Positions 1 through 5,265 of a stretch of DNA of 11,776 nt are shown piece after piece. The DNA lies in assembly GCA_017462445.1 (NCBI GenBank), contig JAFTRB010000193.1:1-11776 (forward strand), written 5' to 3'. The translations under genes and the position numbers were made by a program. Source of the stretch: Clostridia bacterium. GTDB lineage: Bacteria; Bacillota_A; Clostridia; Oscillospirales; CAG-272. The notes under the pieces are model-generated. The model had not been told where the DNA came from. It made no database searches and saw only the letters and a program-made list of their open reading frames with translations. Numbering within the stretch: position 1 is the stretch's first letter; every line of letters begins with the position of its first letter.

Positions 1-438
1 CTTCTGCTCGGCATTATTACGGCTTATTATTTTATAGCCCTGCTGGTAGACAAACCTGGATACCAGGGTTGCCAAATTGAAGAGGGCGACAATGGCGACA
101 GTCTGCCAGCCTCCGATAAACACCGGGTAAATAAGGTCGCCGAGAATATAACTTATAATGAGCGTAAGCGCTCCTCCGATGGCATCGGATATTACCATAT
201 CCAGGTACGCCTTTGAATTAGCATAGCGCCATACATTTGAATAGACGCGCATTACCGTTCTTGTTACTCCTATGAGCAGGAGCATCAATAGAAAATTAAG
301 CGCATAGCTCCCTATCATATCCACGGTGTGGGGGTTAGAAATAGCAGACATACATATGGCAAGCGCATAGGTTGCCAAAAGCAGGGCTGCATCAACTCCC
401 ATAAGAATAAGTCGACGGCGACTTAGCTTAAAAACCAT
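1..438 (-). CDS. Polysaccharide biosynthesis protein, CapD/FlaA1-like, N-terminal membrane part (partial)
   Basis: Only the first 146 residues are visible; the frame is open to the left edge. The ATG at 438 is preceded by AAAAAGGAGATATT, a good ribosome binding site. The start is basic (KLSRRR, residues 4-9) and is followed by about four hydrophobic helices near residues 10-32, 42-63, 82-104 and 107-130. Between helices 2 and 3 lies RVYSNVWRYAN (64-74), closely matching the LYRSLWRYAS-type motif between the second and third helices of CapD/FlaA1/WbpM polysaccharide proteins. In that family, four N-terminal helices precede a cytoplasmic NAD-dependent sugar-nucleotide dehydratase/epimerase domain, which would lie outside this window. 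Such enzymes prepare UDP-sugars for capsule, O-antigen or protein glycans. The family call rests on the helix pattern and this motif. The substrate cannot be inferred, and the catalytic domain is unseen. Confidence 0.75.
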   Translation of the reverse strand, partial: MVFKLSRRRLILMGVDAALLLATYALAICMSAISNPHTVDMIGSYALNFLLMLLLIGVTRTVMRVYSNVWRYANSKAYLDMVISDAIGGALTLIISYILGDLIYPVFIGGWQTVAIVALFNLATLVSRFVYQQGYKIISRNNAEQK

Positions 439-495
439 AATATCTCCTTTTTATCCGTTTGCTGGATCAGGGAAAATCGAATAATAAAATTACTT

Positions 496-514
496 GAGGG
501 ATTGTATATCCCTC
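496..514 (-). other. Leader hairpin at the predicted 5' end of the CapD-like transcript
   Basis: A perfect 7-bp inverted repeat (GAGGGAT / ATCCCTC, 5-base loop) begins almost exactly at the predicted transcription start. It is followed by an interrupted U-rich stretch (TAATTTTATTATT). A hairpin at the very 5' end often protects mRNA from decay, and a weak terminator or attenuator is the alternative. The structure is seen in the sequence; the role is inferred. Confidence 0.45.
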
Positions 515-519
515 TTAAT

Positions 520-548
520 AGGATAACATTTTTAGTTTACAAAGTCAA
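520..548 (-). promoter_or_regulatory. Sigma-A promoter of the CapD-like gene
   Basis: On the minus strand, -35 TTGACT (548-543) and -10 TATCCT (525-520) are separated by 17 bases. The -10 is preceded by TG-T, giving an extended -10. It is the only good promoter in the 166-bp gap upstream of the CapD-like gene. The start of transcription is expected near 513, about 75 bases before the ATG, so this gene need not depend on read-through from the two upstream minus-strand genes. Confidence 0.7.
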
Positions 549-604
549 GAAAAATGACTATTTTCGCAAAAGAAAATGTTTACATCCCTGTCAATATCAA
601 CAAA

Positions 605-1294
605 TTATAGGGCAAAAATACGCCTTAAGGACTCACGGAACGGGCGAACGATTGCGATGACCAGAAGCATAATTCCAATAAGAACCAAGGTCACAGCAGG
701 ATAAAGACTCCACAGGAACATCGGAGCGTGGCGGAAGGTGACGACCGAGAGCCACTCAATGAGTATGCTGAAGCCGCCAAGCGCGATTATCGCGCCACCC
801 GCTATATAAAGATATCCGCAGCGAAGATAATGAGAAAGAATGACCACCGTGCAAATGATTAAGGCAAACACACCGGTTACGGGAAAGGCGAAGGACAGGA
901 ACCAGGAGCCTCCGGTAGCAAGATTGATATAAGCCAGATAAAGCGCGATGACGCCAAAGTCAACAGGCGCAAATACAGCCGGATGGCGGCGGGAAAACCA
1001 TGAGGGGAGAATGAATATCACATAAAAGGTGATGATACCGCCAACAGCATATCCCGCCCAGGTGATTACTCCGTTAATGGAGAAATCGGTCAAGACGGAT
1101 ATAATTGCGCCGATAAGGCTGATAAAGCTGAATATAAAAAGCACACCTCGGGGATTGACTACCTCCTTGCCTGTTTTCGGGGGATATGGGCGCTCCACAT
1201 CCTCGGGCAGGTCGGGGAAATAGACCGGTGTATCACAGAGGGGGCACTTGCGCTGGCTGTCAGCCAGCTCGACACCGCATTTTACACAATACAT
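605..1294 (-). CDS. Zinc-ribbon plus six-helix membrane protein, DUF6320-like
   Basis: A protein of 229 residues. The N-terminus carries four cysteines, C3-x2-C6 and C17-x2-C20 (CVKC...CPLC), typical of a small zinc ribbon. A proline-rich linker (28-43) follows, then six predicted membrane helices near 50-68, 75-97, 107-125, 131-154, 159-180 and 194-216, and a basic tail. This layout matches, as I recall it, the DUF6320 family of Clostridia, often encoded beside an alcohol-acetyltransferase-like protein and an alpha/beta-hydrolase. Here the preceding gene, ending 77 bases upstream on the same strand, carries both of those activities fused. The ATG at 1294 has GAAAGGA seven bases upstream. No convincing promoter is visible in the 77-bp gap, so co-transcription with the fusion gene is likely. 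Function is unknown; a membrane partner or acyl-transfer component is only a guess from context. Confidence 0.7.
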   Translation of the reverse strand: MYCVKCGVELADSQRKCPLCDTPVYFPDLPEDVERPYPPKTGKEVVNPRGVLFIFSFISLIGAIISVLTDFSINGVITWAGYAVGGIITFYVIFILPSWFSRRHPAVFAPVDFGVIALYLAYINLATGGSWFLSFAFPVTGVFALIICTVVILSHYLRCGYLYIAGGAIIALGGFSILIEWLSVVTFRHAPMFLWSLYPAVTLVLIGIMLLVIAIVRPFRESLRRIFAL

Positions 1295-1371
1295 ATTATT
1301 TCCTTTCAGATATTGTAAACTATTATTTACACAAAACTATTGTTATTCTTTACACGGGTATTCCCTACCCC

Positions 1372-3606
1372 TTAATCGTTGCTTTCAACCTTAACATGAA
1401 TTCCAATATCTCGGAATACCCTGTAAAGCGCCTTTTCAAGCCTTGGCTCTTTGATATTTCTTATCAAATTGATGTTGAGGTTGTCGCCATAGGAAATTAC
1501 TCCGGCATTATAGGGCGCGGAGGATTGAACGCTTAAGACAAAATCAAAGCGGTCGATGTATTCCGCCATTCCCTCGGGAAGCTTTACTACACCGAGGTTG
1601 GACAGGGATAGGGCCGACTTTCGCTCCCCCACCGTAAGGAAAACAAGCCTCATTACAATGTTTTTCAAGAAGAGGGGCGCAATCTTAAGGAAGAAGTTCT
1701 GCTCATCGCGCACATTGGGATAAATACGGGCGCTCATATTCTTGGCGGTATTATCAAGGCACATTTTGTGGTAGACTATTTTACATATCTCCTCAAAGCT
1801 GTATTCGCCAAGTCGAGGGTCGACCCCGGGTGTGGAGTAAAGAACAAAGTTACGGAGCGTTTCGCTACCGAAGAGACGGCGCAGATCCACAGGGACCAGC
1901 ATCTTTACCTCTTTTTGCCTTTTAATGTTGGGGGTGTCCTCGTTTTGCAGAGCTATGGTTGCTTTAATGAACGCTGCTGTCAGGACAGCCGTAACGGTTA
2001 CGCCAAGGCTGTGGGCAAGCTCGACCAAAGCCGATGCCTTGAGCATAAAGGTTGTCACGTGGCAGAAGCCATCCTCCTCCGGCTCACCGAGAACGCGGTA
2101 GGAGTCTGTCTCCTTTCTGCCAAAGCCGACAGGCGCGGAATTTTTGGGGAAGCTGTCCTCCAGCTCCTCCTCTCTGGGCGGCTCGAGCCTATCAAGCACA
2201 CCGAAGCCAAAGGGGAGCTTTATTCCATGCTTTTGCTCCAGATATTCGGCAACCAAAGTCTTTAAGAATACAAGACCGCCATTTCCGTCGGTTAACGCGT
2301 GGAAGAACTCTACGGCAATTCGCTTGCCATAGACAAGCACGCGGAAGGCGCAGCTGCGTATATCGTCGAAGGGCATTCTGACAAGAGGATAGCTCTTCTC
2401 CTCCTGTATCTTAGGCGCATGAGCAATCTCCTCCAGATAGTACCAGAACATACCGCGGTGAAGGCGAACGGCAATCGAGGGGAAGCGGCGCACGGTGACA
2501 TCCAGGGCGGATTGAAGCACCTCCCTGTCCACATCCTCCTTAAGAGTGGCGGAAAGACGGTAAATGTTGTTCCATCTTCTTGTAGCCGAGGCAGGATAGA
2601 TCTTTGCCGAGTTATCAAGCTGCATCCAGCGAAGCTTGCGCTCATTGCCCCGGGGCATTACCTTCCTTAAAAAGCTGCAGATCTCGCGATAGTCCGCCTT
2701 ATTGCTCTTAAGGTTATAGAGAACATAGGCGTGCCACATTCCCGGGCGACTTATAAGCCTTGCGTGTGAGCCACACTCATTAAGCCTTTTCTCCAGGTCC
2801 CGGGCATCGCTGAGCAGTATTTCATCCTCTCCAACAAAGATAAGCGAGGGGGGCATTTTTGATAGGTCGGCAAAAAGGGGCGAGACAAGGGGCTCTTTCT
2901 TTTTTGCTTCTATTTCCTCCGAAACAGGGATTTCCCTTGCGTCCCGTGGAGTTACAGCGGTATCGGTACCGTAATTGCCAAGATAGCAGTTTGCGAAATA
3001 ACGAAGCCTCTCCTCGGAGAGCGAGGGGTCCGCCTCGCGGTTGTTTTTGTAGGACTCGCCCGAGAGGGTGAGATCTACCCAGGGGGATATGGAGATGATG
3101 CCTGCGGGCATAGCCTCCCCCATCTCACGGAGCTTCAGGCAAAGCGAGTAGATGAGGCCGCCTCCCGCGCTCTCCCCTGCCAGAACTATGCTCTCGGGAG
3201 CTGTGCCCGAATCTACAATTGCGCGGTATGCAAGGTAAACATCGTCAAGCGCCGCCGGATAGGGAGCCTCGGGAGCAAGCCTGTACTCCACTGCAAAAAC
3301 GCGCATACCGCATTCATAGGAAAGAACAGAGGCATAGCCCTTGGCGTATGTTAGCGAGCCTGCAACAAAGCCTCCGCCGTGAATATATAGCATCACACCG
3401 CCACGAAGCTCGTCTCTTGGAATAACGAGCGAACCGGGAACGCCGTCAAAGTAGTTATCGTGAACAACCACATCGTTGCGGTGCGAGAAATGCATCAGCT
3501 GCCCTATTCTATCCTGAAAGCTACGGGCTGTTTCTATTTTAGAGCCCATCGCTATCGGCTTTGCCAATGCGAGCTGGGAACGAATAAACTTATCGGTAAA
3601 GGTCAT
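1372..3606 (-). CDS. Fusion of HSL-type alpha/beta-hydrolase and alcohol-acetyltransferase-like acyltransferase
   Basis: A protein of 744 residues with two enzyme domains. Residues 1-320 form an alpha/beta-hydrolase of the hormone-sensitive-lipase type. It has the oxyanion motif HGGGF (76-80), nucleophile S146 in GESAGG, a probable acid D261 in GEDEIL and H292 in GMWHAY, so the triad looks intact. Residues 324-744 resemble the alcohol acetyltransferase/condensation fold: the domain opens with a WMQLDNSAKIYPAS-type motif (327-340) and carries the active-site HALTDG (436-441, HxxxDG). Related acyltransferases move acyl groups from CoA or carrier proteins to alcohols. The hydrolase part would cleave small acyl esters. 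No signal peptide is seen, so it should be cytoplasmic. The ATG at 3606 is preferred because AAAAGGA lies seven bases upstream; a TTG 18 codons earlier has no ribosome binding site and sits very close to the -10. It is followed by the DUF6320-like membrane protein. The substrate is unknown. Confidence 0.8.
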   Translation of the reverse strand: MTFTDKFIRSQLALAKPIAMGSKIETARSFQDRIGQLMHFSHRNDVVVHDNYFDGVPGSLVIPRDELRGGVMLYIHGGGFVAGSLTYAKGYASVLSYECGMRVFAVEYRLAPEAPYPAALDDVYLAYRAIVDSGTAPESIVLAGESAGGGLIYSLCLKLREMGEAMPAGIISISPWVDLTLSGESYKNNREADPSLSEERLRYFANCYLGNYGTDTAVTPRDAREIPVSEEIEAKKKEPLVSPLFADLSKMPPSLIFVGEDEILLSDARDLEKRLNECGSHARLISRPGMWHAYVLYNLKSNKADYREICSFLRKVMPRGNERKLRWMQLDNSAKIYPASATRRWNNIYRLSATLKEDVDREVLQSALDVTVRRFPSIAVRLHRGMFWYYLEEIAHAPKIQEEKSYPLVRMPFDDIRSCAFRVLVYGKRIAVEFFHALTDGNGGLVFLKTLVAEYLEQKHGIKLPFGFGVLDRLEPPREEELEDSFPKNSAPVGFGRKETDSYRVLGEPEEDGFCHVTTFMLKASALVELAHSLGVTVTAVLTAAFIKATIALQNEDTPNIKRQKEVKMLVPVDLRRLFGSETLRNFVLYSTPGVDPRLGEYSFEEICKIVYHKMCLDNTAKNMSARIYPNVRDEQNFFLKIAPLFLKNIVMRLVFLTVGERKSALSLSNLGVVKLPEGMAEYIDRFDFVLSVQSSAPYNAGVISYGDNLNINLIRNIKEPRLEKALYRVFRDIGIHVKVESND

Positions 3607-3668
3607 AGAAAATCCTTTTTGCCGCGACCCTTGGTCGACAGCCTTGTAATTAAATCTCAATCTATATT

Positions 3669-3697
3669 ATTTTAACCTATTATTGTGATATTGTCAA
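3669..3697 (-). promoter_or_regulatory. Sigma-A promoter of the hydrolase-acyltransferase fusion gene
   Basis: On the minus strand, a consensus -35 TTGACA (3697-3692) is followed after exactly 17 bases by TAAAAT (3674-3669), a near-perfect sigma-A promoter. Transcription would start near 3662, leaving a leader of about 55 bases before the ATG at 3606. Its -35 lies only seven bases from the -35 of the opposite-facing methyltransferase promoter. Confidence 0.8.
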
Positions 3698-3704
3698 GTT
3701 TTTA

Positions 3705-3733
3705 TTGACTTGAGGAGCTTTTTGTGCAATAAT
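3705..3733 (+). promoter_or_regulatory. Sigma-A promoter of the methyltransferase-like gene
   Basis: TTGACT (3705-3710), a 17-base spacer and AATAAT (3728-3733), each box matching five of six consensus bases. An overlapping alternative -10, TAATAT, would give 19-base spacing. The start would be near 3740, giving a short leader that contains only the GGAGG ribosome binding site. The promoter is divergent from, and back-to-back with, the fusion gene promoter. Confidence 0.65.
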
Positions 3734-3755
3734 ATAAAGACAGAATGGAGGCATT

Positions 3756-4760
3756 ATGACACCCATAGACAGAGAAAAAATTGCTATTTTGAGAGAGACT
3801 TTCAGATTGAATTATAAGATCACCCAGCTTTATGCCATATACCTTGAACGATGCCCCGAGCTTATTACCGAGGAAATGATGAAGGCGCTTTGCCAAGACG
3901 GAGAGCTGGAGCCAAAGCAGGCATTGGTCGGGCTTCTCGCGGAGGCCTTTGGCATTGATGTTGACGGCGGACAAGAGCAAAGGCGGCTTATCAGGGATTA
4001 TCTCACCCCCTCCGTGAGAATAATGGACCCAAAGAAATATACCGAAAATCCCTACTATAAAAACATAAGGCTACCAAATGTAAAGCGTGATAACTGGGAG
4101 ATACGCACAGAGAGCTATCCAGCATACAGGGCCGTTATAGCCTCTGATATGCTTTTCTTCCCGGGATACAGAGAGGTGCCGCCCCTCGGCTTCTTCCCCG
4201 AGCGGTTTGAATTCCCCGCTGTTCTTGAAAACGGGAACGAGTGGATGACATTGACGCCTGTGGATCTTGACACCTGCGAGGAGGCGATAGCGGCGGCTCA
4301 CGGCAGAGTTGTCACCTTTGGGCTTGGGCTTGGGTACTACGCATATATGGCAAGCGAGAAGAAAGAGGTGGAGGAGGTCACTGTTGTCGAAATAAGCGAC
4401 AAGGTAATATCCTTGTTTGAAGAATATATTCTCCCACAATTTCCACACAGGGAAAAAATAAAAATTGTAAAAAGCGACGCCTTCAAATACGCCGAGGAGC
4501 TTATGCCCGCCGAGGGCTTTGACATAGCCTTTGTTGACACCTGGCGAGATGCCTCGGATGGCGCGCCGATGTACGAGAGAATGAAGCGGCTCGAACGGCT
4601 TAGCCCCTCCACAAGGTTTATGTACTGGATCGAGGGCTTTCTTTTCTCCCATATTCGCTCTATTAAATATGCCGAGCTTATAAGGAGGCTTGACGAGGGC
4701 ACAGATATCTCATACCGAGAGCTTTGCGATGCCCTGGACAACCCTGTTGATTGTAAATAA
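3756..4760 (+). CDS. Class I SAM-dependent methyltransferase / spermidine-synthase-like protein
   Basis: A protein of 334 residues. Residues 1-180 form a mostly helical and mixed region that I do not recognise. From about 183 a Rossmann-type fold starts: motif I VVTFGLGLGYY (185-195) with the glycine-rich turn G189/G191/G193, an acidic end of strand 2 in VVEIS (E212), KSDAF (D241) and FDIAFVDTW (255-263, D261). This order of motifs fits SAM- or decarboxy-SAM-binding class I enzymes and resembles spermidine-synthase-like proteins. The family's polyamine-binding motifs are not obvious, so a methyltransferase of unknown substrate is the safer call. The ATG at 3756 is preceded by GGAGG at a spacing of four bases. 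It is divergent from the fusion gene and may be co-regulated with it. No membrane segment or signal peptide is seen. It appears to be monocistronic. Confidence 0.65.
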   Translation: MTPIDREKIAILRETFRLNYKITQLYAIYLERCPELITEEMMKALCQDGELEPKQALVGLLAEAFGIDVDGGQEQRRLIRDYLTPSVRIMDPKKYTENPYYKNIRLPNVKRDNWEIRTESYPAYRAVIASDMLFFPGYREVPPLGFFPERFEFPAVLENGNEWMTLTPVDLDTCEEAIAAAHGRVVTFGLGLGYYAYMASEKKEVEEVTVVEISDKVISLFEEYILPQFPHREKIKIVKSDAFKYAEELMPAEGFDIAFVDTWRDASDGAPMYERMKRLERLSPSTRFMYWIEGFLFSHIRSIKYAELIRRLDEGTDISYRELCDALDNPVDCK

Positions 4761-4826
4761 TTGTTTGCTTTTTCGTGTTCTTTTTTGTAAATTCTTAACA
4801 CGCATGCCGTTTTACTAAATAAAATC

Positions 4827-4880
4827 AATGGCTAGCCTGCTCCCCTTCGCGTCCGAATATCCTCCGGCGGGCCAGCCATT
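4827..4880 (+). terminator. Long hairpin, probable terminator after the methyltransferase-like gene
   Basis: Arms AATGGCTAGCCTGC (4827-4840) and GCGGGCCAGCCATT (4867-4880) pair over 14 positions, with one A-C mismatch and one G-U pair, around a 26-base loop. An A-rich stretch precedes and TTTGCTTTC follows. The U-tract is weak and the loop is long for an intrinsic terminator, so a partial terminator or another RNA structure is possible. It lies 66 bases past the methyltransferase stop codon. Confidence 0.5.
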
Positions 4881-4882
4881 TG

Positions 4883-4906
4883 CTTTCATAGATACTTTCA
4901 TAGATA
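4883..4906. repeat. Perfect 12-bp tandem duplication
   Basis: CTTTCATAGATA occurs twice, head to tail and without mismatch (4883-4894 and 4895-4906), followed by another GATA. It abuts the hairpin just upstream and lies about 75 bases before the pfl promoter. It is probably a replication-slippage product; a protein-binding role is possible but unsupported. Confidence 0.8.
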
Positions 4907-4979
4907 GATACATATTTTCAGAAGAAAAAAGTTCTTTTTTGTAAAAAATGTAGAAACATATTTTATGGCGGCAAGGATA

Positions 4980-5008
4980 TTGACTTTATTCGATTTTTAT
5001 GCTACAAT
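4980..5008 (+). promoter_or_regulatory. Sigma-A promoter of the ZTP riboswitch-pflBA transcript
   Basis: TTGACT (4980-4985), a 17-base spacer and TACAAT (5003-5008). The predicted start, near 5015, lies just upstream of the riboswitch aptamer, so the whole switch and its terminator are transcribed from here. No other good promoter is visible between the aptamer and pflB. Confidence 0.75.
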
Positions 5009-5040
5009 ATTAGTACAATCAAACAGGGGATAATACCCAA

Positions 5041-5110
5041 GGCCTCGTGACTGACGGTGAAATAGGGCACCCTATGTGGAGCGAGTGCTAATAAAGCCGA
5101 CCGTCTGGGC
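5041..5110 (+). promoter_or_regulatory. ZTP riboswitch (pfl motif) aptamer
   Basis: The stretch carries the conserved signature of the pfl motif: CGTGACTGACGG (5046-5057), GGAGCG (5078-5083) and CCGACCGTCTGGGC (5097-5110). Helices match the family layout: P1 CTCG/CGAG (5044-5047 with 5082-5085), P2 ATAGGG/CCCTAT (5062-5067 with 5070-5075, though a two-base loop would open the last pair), and the defining pseudoknot GACGG/CCGTC (5053-5057 with 5101-5105). This class senses the purine intermediate ZTP (or ZMP), which builds up when 10-formyl-tetrahydrofolate is limiting, and it was named for its frequent position upstream of pyruvate formate-lyase genes, as here. Ligand binding normally turns expression on. 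Confidence 0.93.
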
Positions 5111-5152
5111 AGTATTGTATCCTGTTTTGGAGCAAGACTGTCTTTTTGTTTT
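5107..5152 (+). terminator. Intrinsic terminator forming the ZTP riboswitch expression platform
   Basis: A stem pairs CAGTATTGTATCC (5110-5122) with GGAGCAAGACTG (5129-5140), with one mismatch, one bulged A and one G-U pair, around a TGTTTT loop. It is followed by TCTTTTTGTTTTC. The stem can be extended with 5107-5109 (GGG), which belong to the conserved 3' CTGGGC of the aptamer. Ligand-stabilised aptamer folding should therefore compete with terminator formation, as expected for a ZTP-induced transcriptional ON switch. Confidence 0.8.
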
Positions 5153-5181
5153 CTTGTTCCCCATAAGCTCGGTTATAAGCA

Positions 5182-5202
5182 GATTGCCCTTTTGCGGCAA
5201 TC
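5182..5202 (+). other. Leader hairpin between riboswitch and pflB
   Basis: A perfect 7-bp stem GATTGCC/GGCAATC with a CTTTTGC loop. No U-tract follows, so it is not a terminator. It lies about 60 bases before the pflB start, in an otherwise A/T-rich leader; a stabilising or spacing role is conceivable. Confidence 0.4.
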
Positions 5203-5265
5203 GTACATATATATTGAATAATGAATAATAAATGAAATGAATAACAAATGAAAGGAAGATTTAGA

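Noticed and set aside
1314..1370. Two small inverted repeats between the fusion gene and the DUF6320-like gene (GGGTA/TACCC and TGTAAA/TTTACA)
   Set aside because: The stems are only 5-6 bp, one is entirely AT-rich, and neither has a U-tract; not enough for a terminator or operator call.
1768..2670. Plus-strand open frames opposite the hydrolase-acyltransferase fusion
   Set aside because: The opposite strand encodes conserved active-site motifs in this region, and the plus-strand products have low-complexity or meaningless sequence.
3607..3660. TTG start giving 18 extra residues on the fusion protein
   Set aside because: No ribosome binding site precedes it, and it would lie essentially at the predicted transcription start; the ATG at 3606 has AAAAGGA.
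4828..4944. Possible 38-residue peptide starting MASLLPFASEY
   Set aside because: It has no ribosome binding site (preceded by AAATAAAATCA), its start lies inside the hairpin, and the tandem repeat falls within it. Nothing supports translation.
5248..5265. Upstream in-frame ATG of pflB (six extra residues)
   Set aside because: The AAAGGAAG after it is the ribosome binding site of the ATG at 5266, and the extra residues are not typical of the family.
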